Shown: piece by piece, positions 54,328 to 64,000 of the stretch | Layout: the number at the start of each line of letters is the position of its first letter | Position numbering within the stretch: position 1 is the stretch's first letter | DNA from: Tetracentron sinense | Taxonomy: Eukaryota > Streptophyta > Magnoliopsida > Trochodendrales > Trochodendraceae | Reading direction: 5' to 3' | Length of the DNA stretch: 64,000 bases | Assembly (NCBI GenBank): GCA_015143295.1 | Contig: CM026556.1 | Coordinates: 16,678,547-16,742,546 of the forward strand | Notes under the pieces: model-generated | Databases searched by the model: none | What the model saw: the letters and a program-made list of their open reading frames with translations, nothing else | What the model was told of the DNA's origin: nothing | Translations under genes and position numbers: made by a program

Positions 54328-55775
54328 TGTTGCCCAAAAGATGGACCCTAGAGGGGAGGTGTTTAGGGTCTATGAAAAAATAAAAATTCTACTCCAATTC
54401 CCTGAGCGGAATTTCAACTTTTAACAAGTTAAAGGAAAATAAAAGTTAAGCAATTCTAAACATACATTTAAATAGGAATTAAAGAGATAGAGTTAGAGAA
54501 AATGCAAACACAAGTTGACACGCGATGTTTGTTCACGAGGTTCGGCAATTCCCGCCTACGTCCCTACCTCAAGCTACCCGCTAAAGAAATCACCACGATT
54601 TATTCCCAATCGTCAATCTCTCTTCCAGGTCGAGATTAAAACCTTGTTGGGGAACAATGCTCCCTAAACTTAGTCCACTTTCTAGGTTGGAACCTAACCT
54701 CTTACAAAGCTCTCCGGCTTCACGGACAAGAGTCTACTGATTCTTGATTTCACAACACTCTTTGATAAGAAGTGTTTCACATTCATTTTTTGCTCCTTAA
54801 TCGAGCTGGATGATCTCTCTTTGGCTCACTTGAAATCTCCCAAAGTATGGAGTTCAATAGCTCAAGAACTTTGACTTGATAGATTTGGAAATCTAAGCTT
54901 AGAGGGAATGATTTTAAAGATTGGAAGTATTAGAGTTTTTTTTTCCATTCATAATTCAATCCTATTTATAGCCTTTGAAAAAATATAGCCGTTGGAGGCT
55001 TCATGGGAATTCAAAGAGCCTTTAAAAACGAGCCGTTGGGGTTTACTGTGCATTTCTCGCAACTTGTTGTCGACGACAACACCTGGGTGTATCTCAAACG
55101 TTGACAGCATAGTGCAAAAAATATTTGCTAAGCTACTGTCCATTTCAGAGGTCGACAACACCTCTGTATTTTCACATTTTTCTCAACTTTTTAAGACCTT
55201 TATGATGGGAATGAATTCCTTGGTCATTTCCTTTATCTTAATCATGTCTCTTATCATGTTTTAGGTTCTTAGAAAGATATCCAAATGGGACTTAAGGTAT
55301 CTATGGTCATTATAAGTAATTACGCATTTCAATGGACCAATTTTCAGGACTTCTTACAAAAGTCACTCTTGACTCTATTAAAATAAACATTAAACCTTCT
55401 TGAGTATTGATTTTCATTTTGGATCTAATTTGGCTTTAGCTTCATGATTCGATCTTCATGGTTTGACTTTGAGGCTTTGAGATCTCTTGGAATTTGGGCT
55501 TAATTATGATATTCTTTAATATTCAAGACTTTAACTACTTTATAGCTTGATTTTGATCTTCAATATGATCCATTGCATTGCTTGACTTTATCGATGAATC
55601 TTCTTTAAGGATGGCTCTTTTTCATGTTTTTTCTCTGAATGGTATTGCGAATTCACTTGGTATTTTGTATTTTATATAAACTCAAGCAAGACATTAGTAA
55701 CACAAATTTCATTTCATTGTCGAGTTATCATCAAAAATAATGATGTTACCTTAGGTAAAAATCAAAAGGCTAACA
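54328..55775 (-). mobile_element. Ty1/copia-type 3' LTR, copy 1
   Basis: On the minus strand it starts TGTTAGCCTTTTG and ends GGGCAACA, 1448 bases. Directly before its start is a polypurine tract (CAAAAAGAGGGAGAT), as in copia elements. The motif acgaggttcggcaattcc at 54536-54555 (plus) is familiar from plant copia LTRs. A close homologue is at 57166-58667. Confidence 0.8.
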
Positions 55776-57165
55776 ATCTCCCTCTTTTTGATGATGACAC
55801 AATAATGCAATGAGATGGGGTGAAGCTCCCCCTCAATATATGAATTCTATGAATTTCTTAGGCTAGCTCCCCCTAAACATATGCATATACCTTTTTAGAT
55901 AAGAATTCAATTTTTTGCATATTTTAGATAGACCATTCACTAATTATGAAACCATTTTTGATTCATTTTGATTCAAACAATTGAAACAATTTTGAATAAT
56001 TTTATTTGAGTTTATTTATTCTTTTATCAGTTTTAAATACCAATTGAAATATAAAACTTAGGGGTTTAGGAATTTATCATTCCATTAGCACATTTCTCCC
56101 CCTGGCGTCATCAAAAACATGAACAAGCATAGAATTTAATGCATGATACCAAACATAATAATTTCAAATAATACATACTAATTCAATCATTCTCGATCAA
56201 GACATATCAATTCAAGGATAGTGAACAAAAAATATTCTAATTCCTGAGCTTGTTACGTAGTTGCTCTGTAATAGCCAGGGCGGATACTTTATGGCACCAC
56301 TCAGTTGAACATTGTGCAGTGATACATATCAAACAATCATCAAAGCATTATGTCAAAACATATCATACTATTTGAAGTATGTTATGTATTTCAAGCAAAC
56401 ATAGCATATTTCAAGTATTCAACATATACTCATGTATCAAGTTCAAATCATCAATCATTTTCATATACATATAGATGTTATTCATCATAGAATACCAACC
56501 ATTAATCCAATTGACCTAGCATAATATATCATATTATTGCACACAAATCATATTCAATCATGTCATCAAATATTCAATCATTTCAATGTCATTGTAAAAA
56601 AATATTATCATATAATTCAAATAAATACAAATTTGAGCATATAGAATCATTCAAAATATATTTAATTCAATAAAGAGCATTCATCAAGCATGATCAATTA
56701 TCTCACGTTAACACGTCATGCTTTATCAATAAAGGAAATCATATAAATTTATCAGTTAAGCACATTCCCTTTGGATAAAACCTACAACATGTGTTTAGGT
56801 GACACCCTTTGGTACCTAAATCATCTTGAGTCCAACTAGGCTTTCTTTGGGGTGAATAGTTCCTTTCGGAACCAAAAATTGCTTCACCTTCTTATTTCCA
56901 ATGATTTAATATTTAGCATTAAAATAGTTGAAAAAGTTTTGGTAATTCTTTTGTTTCTTGTCTTGGTTATAGCTTAGTTCGACTTAATTAAAGACACATC
57001 TTTGTTTACAAAGCATTGTGTCTAAAGTCTTTTTGCCATTAATAAATTTTGTAACAATGCTATTTAAGTCATTTACTTTAGATTTCAAGTCCATACATTC
57101 AATGCATTCAATAGATGTGACTTGAGAATTTAAAGCAATTTCTTCTTTTTTCCCTTTGTTAATTT
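55776..57165 (-). mobile_element. Copia internal remnant, copy 1
   Basis: Polypurine tract at 55776-55790, then AT-rich text with gagggggagct and gggggagaaatg words typical of the region before a copia 3' LTR. Near 56840-56790 a short minus frame (GLKMI, stop, VPKGV) hints at the gag-integrase hinge, but the evidence is weak. No frame of useful length survives. Confidence 0.5.
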
Positions 57166-58667
57166 TGTTGCCCAGTAAATGGACCCTAGGGGGTTGATTA
57201 GGGTCAATGACACAATAAAATTTTTACCTTAGTCTATTTTGCGGAATTAAAGAATTTAAGGCAATGCACTTATCTGAGATAGATATGAAAAAAAGAAAAA
57301 GAGTTAGAGAGATACAAACACAGAGAGTTTGATCACGAGGTTCAACAACTTGTCTATGTCCCCGCTTTTCAGCTTCTCACTTCAAGGATTCACATGATTT
57401 TACTCATAGGGTGAAGCTCAAACCTCTTACAATTCCCTTCACAAGATGGAACACCACCTTTGATGCAAGAGAACACCCTCTCTTGACTTCTTGAAGCTTT
57501 CAGGCTTCACGGACAAGAATGCACAGATTCTTGATTTTCTTCAATGTGATGAAGATAATTGGATTTGAATCCAATTACAGAGCTCCTTAATGAGCTAAAT
57601 AAGATTGGAATAACACTTCTAAAAATCTCTCAAATGATTGAGAGTTAAAAGCTCAAATATGAGGATTTGAAAATTTTAGAATTTTCAACGTATAATTAAT
57701 GAGAATTGAATATTATGATCAATGTGTGTTCAATAGAAGATCAATGGTTGTTGAATGTTCATAAATGAACTCAATTTATAGGGCTTGAAATATTATAGCC
57801 GTTGGTGTAGCATTTAATGCAGTTTTAGTCGTTGAAAAACTAGCCGTTATGAGTTTCCCGCAAGCAGACATCGATGTTTAGATCTGAGACATTGACGTCT
57901 GCAACACATAAAATTTTTCTTATATTTTTTAAATCTCAAACGTTGATGTCTGAAGGTTTACCTTCTTAGACATCGACGTTTGCAAAGACAAAAAAAAATT
58001 ATGTGCTACTGCCTACACCAAACGTCGGCGTTTGAAGGTCCTCCCTTCTCAGACGTCGATGTCTGCAACATTTTCTCACAATATATTCTGCTTTAAAAGA
58101 CCTTTAAGATGTGAATGAATTCATAGGCCTTTGGGCTTTCCATTATCATGTTTTTGGTCAAGTTTTAAGATGTCCTATGGCCTTGGAATGTTCTTCAAAT
58201 AAGTCAAGGCTTCCTAACAATCTAGGCTTTTGAGCTTTTAAACTTTCCAACCAAAAGAAGACTTTTTACATAAGTCTTAAACTCTTGAAATGAAACAATA
58301 AAACCTTCTTGAGTCTTCACTTTCTTTGTCTTGATCTTGAATGATTTTCTCCTTTGATTTCATGATCCAACTTGGACTTTAGGTGAGATCTTGAATTTTC
58401 ATTTGAGTTCTTATTTGACTTTGATCTTGAGTGGCAATTTGGCTCTTGTAGCCTTTTCTCTTGATTTCTTTTTCATCAAATGGTCTTGACTTTGTTTGGT
58501 GATATCTCTTGGTCATGTTGAATCTTTCTTAAAAGATGGACTAATGTTCCTTAAATCTGAAAATGACATACACTTTGTAGAACAGTTAGTACCAAAATGC
58601 TCATTGCATTATTGTGTCACAATCAAAATTATTAGGGGTACACGGGGTTGTAACCTTTAGGCTATCA
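57166..58667 (-). mobile_element. Ty1/copia-type 3' LTR, copy 2
   Basis: Same family as 54328-55775 (shared ggaccctag, cacgaggttc, cttcacggacaag). On the minus strand it starts TGATAGCCTAAAGG, a changed form of TGTTAGCC, and ends GGGCAACA. A polypurine tract (CAAAAAAGGAGAGAT) precedes it. No primer site follows its other end, so it is also a 3' LTR, not the 5' partner of copy 1. Confidence 0.75.
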
Positions 58668-59760
58668 ATCTCTCCTTTTTTGATGATGTCATAATAATGT
58701 AACGACTTAGGATTAAGCTCTCCCTCAATATATGATTTAAATAAAGTATTTGAGGTAACTCCCCCTAATCATATGCATTCATATAGATTTGAACAAAGTT
58801 TAACTTATATGCATGTTTTAGACATTTCAAGAGATATTTATTTTCACAAGTACATTAGACAAAACAAGATTAGTCATAAGAAAACCAAGAGAAGTTCCAC
58901 AAAGAAATGAACTAAGAAAAGTTCCACAAAGAAGTTTAGAACTTTTATCCATTATTTCATCATTTAAGTATTCATTCAAGTATAAATTTAAAACATATTC
59001 ATTTTTCTCCAACTTTACAAGTCATTCATATGCATTTTTCTCCCCCTTGGCATCATAAAAAATAAGTGAATATGCAAAATAAATCATAAGGAGACTATAA
59101 AAGATCATATATATCACAAAGTTAAATACATGTTTAGTTAAAAAGAGACTTGGATTACTTCAAGAAAAATTACAACCAAACAGTAAATACATCAATTTAG
59201 CACACCACAAAAAAAAAACTATAAAACAGTCTTCATTTTTCTTCTTCTCTTTCTCTTCTTGGATGTTTCTGCCTTGGACATGTCCTTGGAATCAGAAGAG
59301 GTACTATCACTAGAGATTACATGCTCTAGGGGTCTCTCCTGAGGTCTTGCTGGAATGTCTACATCCAAAGGTACAGGAATATGAGACATGCGGTTCTGGA
59401 TGTCCATAATCTCAATAGCTACCTGAGTGACTTTAGAGGTTGTATCATGAATGATTGGAGCTTGAGCACCCACCAAAGAAGATATTTGATGAATGTGAGA
59501 CTTGAACATTGACCGCTTGACTGATGCTGGTGATATCATCACTTAGCCGCTCACTAACAATTGAGGCATCTACAACCTTTCTCTCAATCAAAGAAAGTAT
59601 ATAATCAACTCGGTTTTTTATTACCTCTCCTGCTATCTCAATCTCCTCTAGACGAGATTTCACTAATTCAGCTCTCTTAAGCATCTCATCCTGAATACTG
59701 GCCATCCTGGACTCTAGTGAGGTCAATCTATCTCTAGTCTCGGATTGGAGACTTGATATT
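58668..59760 (-). mobile_element. Copia internal remnant with a 3' ORF, copy 2
   Basis: Polypurine tract next to LTR copy 2, gccaagggggagaaaaatgc at 59055-59036 (minus), and a broken reading frame at 59219-59726. The region corresponds to the sequence between pol and 3' LTR. Confidence 0.5.
59219..59726 (-). pseudogene. Coiled-coil protein ORF with basic tail, frameshifted
   Basis: Frame 59726-59445 reads MTSLESRMASIQDEMLKRAE and EIEIAGEVIKNRVDYILSLI, with heptad-like spacing of hydrophobic residues. After a frameshift near 59520-59540, frame 59542-59219 continues with IIHDTTSKVTQVAIEIMDIQ, then a serine-rich stretch and the basic tail KKRKRRRKMK. It resembles the extra 3' ORF of some copia lineages (coiled-coil, nuclear-signal-like tail). 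Not assigned to a named family. Confidence 0.5.
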
Positions 59761-60723
59761 TGCTTAAAATTGTTTGTTTTTTTACGATTATCCTTTGAGC
59801 ATTATCGCACTCTTTTACGTAAAACTTGTATTTTTACAAACTTTTCTATATAAGGGTTCCCTGCATTGCATAACACACACATTTCTGGTAAAAATGATAC
59901 ATTTGCATTAATTTGACATGTTTTTGAAAGTCTAGATACAAGGTTAGGTTATCTTAATGAACTCTCATTACATGTTTTAATTGTCTCAGGAACCTTGACT
60001 GGATGATTCTCAAGAACCTAAGGTCGTAGTTAAGCACTAAAGCCCATTACCAATGACTAAAGAGCCAACATGCTATACCAAGTAAATACAGGCCAAGTGT
60101 GGACTAAGCCAGAAAATCATAGAGTCAGAACGAAGACCAAGAGTGCAGAAGTGTCAATCTCCAAGAACAGATCGAGACCAAAACATTAAAACTCGAAATC
60201 AAGACACAAGGTGCCAGTTTGCTCAGTTGGTGATGAAGGGAATCCAAATAAAAAATTTATACGGAAAACTAGATCCCGAAAATCTTTACACTATAGATAG
60301 CATAATTCTAACTACATTTTTAGATAATTACCTCGGTGAATGATGTTCACCAGTGAAGCACAAAATCAACTTGAACCGTCAGAACTCTTTGTAGAGATTT
60401 CTCGAAGAAATATTAAAAGCTCGATCATTGTTCTTCGCTATCCCTGCGAAGCTTTTGAATCTTTACTTAGTATTGAAGAAACAAATGGAAGAAGATTATT
60501 GGAGTAGACTTTCTATCTCACAAAACCTTAGGGTTCAAAACCCTAACTTTCAAAAACAAATTGGAGTATCCCTAGAGAGGCTCACGAAAACTGGGGAGAG
60601 ATTTTTCTCTCTCTCTATCTCACTGTTTGGGGGAAAGGATAATAATCAGTATTATCTTTTCCACACGTTTTGGGTATTGGTGTATATATAGTTTATGATC
60701 AAATCCTAATCATTCTCCAATTA
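59761..60723. other. Unassigned repeat-like region
   Basis: No recognised gene. A TATA-like tctatataaggg at 59848 (plus) followed by a leader, and a second tatatatag at 60683, suggest retroelement promoter debris. Flank of the gypsy LTR at 60724 is AATTA (60719-60723). Confidence 0.35.
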
Positions 60724-63156
60724 TGTAGAGCCCCGAAACTTTTGTCCATGTATTGGAATTAGTAAATGAGAAATTTGAAATCTTATGCAGCCTTAATTAA
60801 TGATTAAGATGATGTATTAGAGTAGCAAATTATGAGGGTGAAAAACAAAAGGAAAAAGGGTTAGAATAGAAGTGGGATAAGTCCAAGTAGTGGAAATGAG
60901 TGAAAAATGGACTCAGTGTCAAAATTTGCAGAGCACCGATCGCTCGGTCCCAGTAGCAATCGCTCGGTCCCAAATCAAGCGATCGGTATCTATCGACTGG
61001 TCCAAAAATTTGTATGGGAAAAAATTCCAAAGAGGGTGTTTTCAACCGATCACTCGGTCAAAAACACCGATCGCTCGGTAGGCCACCGATCGCTCGGTCA
61101 TAAGCACCGATCGATCAGTCTTTCGCATTTTTGCAGATTTTCATTAAGGGCATTTGGGGTCTTTTGGCTTCCACCCTCAGTCTTTAAAGACCACACTCAA
61201 GCCAAGGGTGTTCAAAAACACCCTTAGCATTATATTTGAGAGAGAGGGGGAGAGAAGAAAGGGGATTTCACCTAGGGCATCCACTTGAGAGAAATCAAGG
61301 GCTTGAGAACCCAAGATCTCCCCAAATCAAGCAAGGCTCCTTCATCTTCAAGATTGGGTTCTCCTCTTCCAAGTTGGAGCTTCAATCAAGGGTTTTCTTT
61401 TAAGATCAAGCTTTGATCCCAAGGTTAGTACACCCTACTAACTCACTTATCAATAACCTAGATTCCTTCCTTGAAAATGGTGATATTGATCTCATATTCT
61501 TCCTTTCCTTGCAATATGCTAATTTCCCTAAATACAAACAAGATAAATAAGAGATGTGGGATGTATGGATTGGATGGTGGTTGAGGCGATTGGATGCCGT
61601 GTGGATGTGGTGTGATGTGTGTAATGGAAAATGATGGAAAGACATTTCAAGCATAATGAATACACCCTATGTGGTTTGATGAAATGTATGCACTAAAAAG
61701 AGGAAATGAAATTACTACGAAATGTTACACGCCATATGTTTGATAAAATGATTAAACGAGAATTAAATGGATTTAATGAAGAAAATGAAAGTAGGCTTAT
61801 GTAATTTTCCCCCAAAAATGATAAATTGATCATATGCTTGTTATGTTGTATAAATTCTCGCATGATTATATTAAGAATGAAAATGTTGTGCATAATTCCT
61901 CTTGTTGCACATGCTATCATGATCACCACAAGTGTTACACACATCATTTTAGTTGTGCATGTCATCAAGATCACTACAATGCCACACCCACACACGCATG
62001 CATACATGAACCGATTTTCTAAAGTATATGTATATGATAAACCAAACAAGAACAAGAATTGTGATTCACGATACGAATGACAAAGCCAGACATCGGGTCG
62101 GTCAAGGGTAGGGCATATCCCTAGGATATGTCATACCTGACTCACAAGGAAAACAAGCATGAATGATAAAGCCAGACATCGAGGGTAGGGCATATCGCAA
62201 GATATGTCATACCTGGCTCACAAGAAAATAAGGAGGTTGGTGTACCCTTTTCTATATATATATATATATATTTCGCTGAAGGAAACTTACGTTCCTGGCT
62301 CACAAGTCACTTCAAGGGCACTAACCTCTGGCTCACAAGAAAACAAGCAAGTCACGTCAAGTAACATGTTAAGAACATGATAAGGACAAGCAAGACAAGT
62401 GATTCCAAGCAAGACAAGATACATGCGTGATTCTTACGAACGAGACCAAGGCAAGAACAAGTTTTCAAACATGACAAACAAGTTTTGAAAGAAACACGAA
62501 AGACTATTTTCAAGAATAAGACATGCCTTTTAAAGTATGAGAATTATCGGAGTTTTCGCATTCATTTAAGCATGTCAAGACAATTACATTATTTTACTTT
62601 CAATGCTATGAATGTCATATGTTGCTAGTATTGCTTTAAATTGATGTTGTGTATTGTGTTCATTATTTTGTGTTTTTTTATTGCTATTGTTAGCTAATAG
62701 CTTATACTCGCTGAGTATTCCATGCTCAGCCGTACGTTTATGTTGACAGGTACTGTGGACGCCCTCGACCTTGAGCCTTGGGTCGAGGAAGAGTATGTAG
62801 AGGAGAGGGAGCCCCCTATCCCGATGCAGTCGCAGGAGGACAGAGATCTTGACGTATGGCCGTATTTAGATTATTATTGAGCATAGTGGGCTCGATATTT
62901 CTTTTGTATTTCTATAGGTGGGCATGTCCACCTTTACTATTTATGTGTTGTATATAAACTTGGAATATTGAGATGGTTTATGGAAAGAAAAAGAAAGAGT
63001 TGATTTACGCTTTCGCACTCATGTTTGAGCTTCCACACTCTGATTATTGTTGTTATAGTATTATGTTTACCTTGTTCATTATAGGATGGTTTGACAGGTA
63101 AGAATAGTCACCTCTAAAGTATCCCTTAACTCCTAGGGGTATTTTGGGGCGCGACA
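60724..63156 (+). mobile_element. 5' LTR F of a Ty3/gypsy element
   Basis: It starts TGTAGAGCCCCGAAA and ends TTTTGGGGCGCGACA, 2433 bases, four bases before an iMet primer site. Landmarks: five ACCGATCGCTCGG-type words (60936-61125), TTTAAAGA (61183-61190) in the TATA position, a leader without an ATG, donor AAG/GTTAGT at 61423, a two-unit repeat (62060-62240), hairpin CTGAGTATTCCATGCTCAG at 62711-62729, acceptor GACAG/GT at 62749, conserved frame 62752-62880. The 3' LTR lies outside the window. Confidence 0.93.
62752..62880 (+). CDS. Conserved LTR micro-ORF, copy in LTR F
   Basis: From the acceptor the frame reads TVDALDLEPWVEEEYVEERE, then PPIP, then MQSQEDRDLDVWPYLDYY and TGA. The methionine at 62824 gives an 18-residue peptide. 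EPWVEEEY and PYLDYY match LTR A despite much divergence of the surrounding DNA. This is the copy attached to an element with primer site and gag, so it is the best candidate for a functional version. Confidence 0.55.
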   Translation, partial: TVDALDLEPWVEEEYVEEREPPIPMQSQEDRDLDVWPYLDYY

Positions 63157-63160
63157 AAAG

Positions 63161-63172
63161 TGGTATCAGAGC
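63161..63172 (+). promoter_or_regulatory. Primer binding site, initiator tRNA-Met type
   Basis: TGGTATCAGAGC, the standard 12-base complement of the plant initiator tRNA-Met 3' end, four bases after LTR F. It fixes the LTR end and the element orientation. Confidence 0.95.
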
Positions 63173-63471
63173 TCTAGGCATTAGAGTCCCTAGGGTTACT
63201 TAGAACTGATACCATGATTGAACAAGGCAATAGGTATTATGAAAGAGTCATATTCCAAGTATAGACTAAAAAGTTAGTCTTAGTAAAAACTGGTTGAGGC
63301 TCAACCGAACTTAGAGTCCTACACTAGGAACATGGATTGTATGTGATGTCATTGCTATGTATCCCCTGAGTGTGTTGTTATGTGCTTACTGAGTATGAAG
63401 TAATGGTGAAATGATTAGTAACTGGATATCTAAGTTAGACTCATGTGTATTGTCGTTCTCAGGATCTAATC

Positions 63472-64000
63472 ATGAGACGCAATGCTCGGGGTCGCGGATA
63501 CAACACAAAGGGCAGTGGAGGTGATGCTCCATTGAGTGATGAACAACCCGATTTCGCCTAAGCTTTTGCATCAATAGCCGAGACTTTGGCTATGCTAGTG
63601 GTGAGGCAACTAGCTACTCCTCCTAATGCCGCACTTATAACTGCGCCTCCAAATCGAGCACAAGCCGAAATAGAAGCTTTTCGGAGGATGGGGGCTCCGG
63701 TATTTTGTGAAAGTATTGACCCATTAGTCGCCGAAGGATGGATCCAGCAACTTGAAAAGATCTTCTTTGTGTTGACGCCTACTGAAGCAGAAAGGTTCAC
63801 TTGGGCCACCTTTATGTTTGAAGATGAGGCTGATCATTGGTGGAGGTCCGCACTTAGGACTCGAGATTTGACCCGACAGGGTCAAGAGTGGACATGGGGT
63901 GAATTCTTGGACGTCTTTTACAAGAAGTACTTCCTCATCAGAATAAAAGAAAAGAAGGAGGTCGAGTTCATTACCTTGGAGCAAGGTAACTTATCAGTAA
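63472..64000 (+). pseudogene. Gag of the gypsy element with LTR F (partial, one stop)
   Basis: ATG at 63472 opens MRRNARGRGYNTKGSGGDAP and runs to a TAA at 63559-63561 (codon 30); the same frame then stays open to the window edge. Landmarks: FRRMGAPVFCESIDPLVAEG, WIQQLEKIFFVL, WATFMFEDEADHWWRSA and WGEFLDVFYKKYF, the plant retrotransposon Gag (capsid) domain of the Del/Tekay type. The single stop, at a place where Gln (CAA) would fit, makes this copy defective unless read through. It is on the same transcript as LTR F. Confidence 0.9.

Noticed and set aside
60143-60700. Suspicion of an integrated plant pararetrovirus leader
   Set aside because: No movement protein, coat or polymerase motif is seen nearby; TATA and leader debris fit an LTR equally well.

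Overview
This is a plant nuclear genome window, almost certainly an angiosperm with a large, retrotransposon-rich genome. The evidence is a nuclear gene for a chloroplast protein with GT-AG and GC-AG introns, Ty3/gypsy and Ty1/copia LTR elements with plant-type primer sites, L1-type LINE tails and many non-autonomous hAT elements with 8-bp target duplications. I cannot name the species. The only host gene I can support is one adenylate kinase gene on the minus strand.

Layout. 1-11475: a decayed minus-strand Ty3/gypsy element of the Tat type (5' LTR 9092-11475, primer site, repeat-rich leader, gag, protease, RT, two RNase H domains, broken integrase). Its integrase is cut at 228 by LTR sequence of a second gypsy family. 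11476-13552: 3' flank of the host gene. 13553-52203 (minus): a chloroplast-type adenylate kinase, seven exons, 276 codons, spread over 38.65 kb. Intron 6 (4.1 kb) holds LINE remnants. Intron 2 (28.2 kb) is a transposon landfill: a nested stack of five LTRs (21621-36034), a solo LTR (39206-41582), seven hAT-like elements (one of them inside the stack), a possible small MITE and several minisatellites. Intron 1 (4.9 kb) holds a CT microsatellite and a LINE. 52204-60723: gene upstream region, a LINE 3' end, two Ty1/copia-type 3' LTRs with internal remnants. 60724-64000: 5' LTR, iMet primer site and start of gag of another gypsy element, plus strand, running off the window.

The most unusual signal is in the gypsy LTRs of intron 2 and of the right edge. 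Although their sequences differ widely, they share one architecture: a cluster of CpG-rich palindromic words, a TATA box, a leader ending in a splice donor (AAG/GT), a 0.8-1.5 kb intron carrying a private tandem array, a small hairpin (CTGAG..CTCAG), a splice acceptor, and then a short conserved reading frame ending in PYLDYY or similar. This suggests that the LTR transcript is spliced and that the second LTR exon encodes a conserved acidic micropeptide. The reading frame, not only the DNA, is kept in four divergent LTRs.

The nested structure is dated by its own logic and confirmed by exact 5-bp target duplications: LTR C (AAAAT) contains LTR D (GATAT), which contains LTR B (TTTTG), which contains LTR A (CAAGG), which contains a hAT element; D also contains LTR E. 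None of the retroelements seen here is intact, and several are solo LTRs, so loss by LTR recombination has been frequent.
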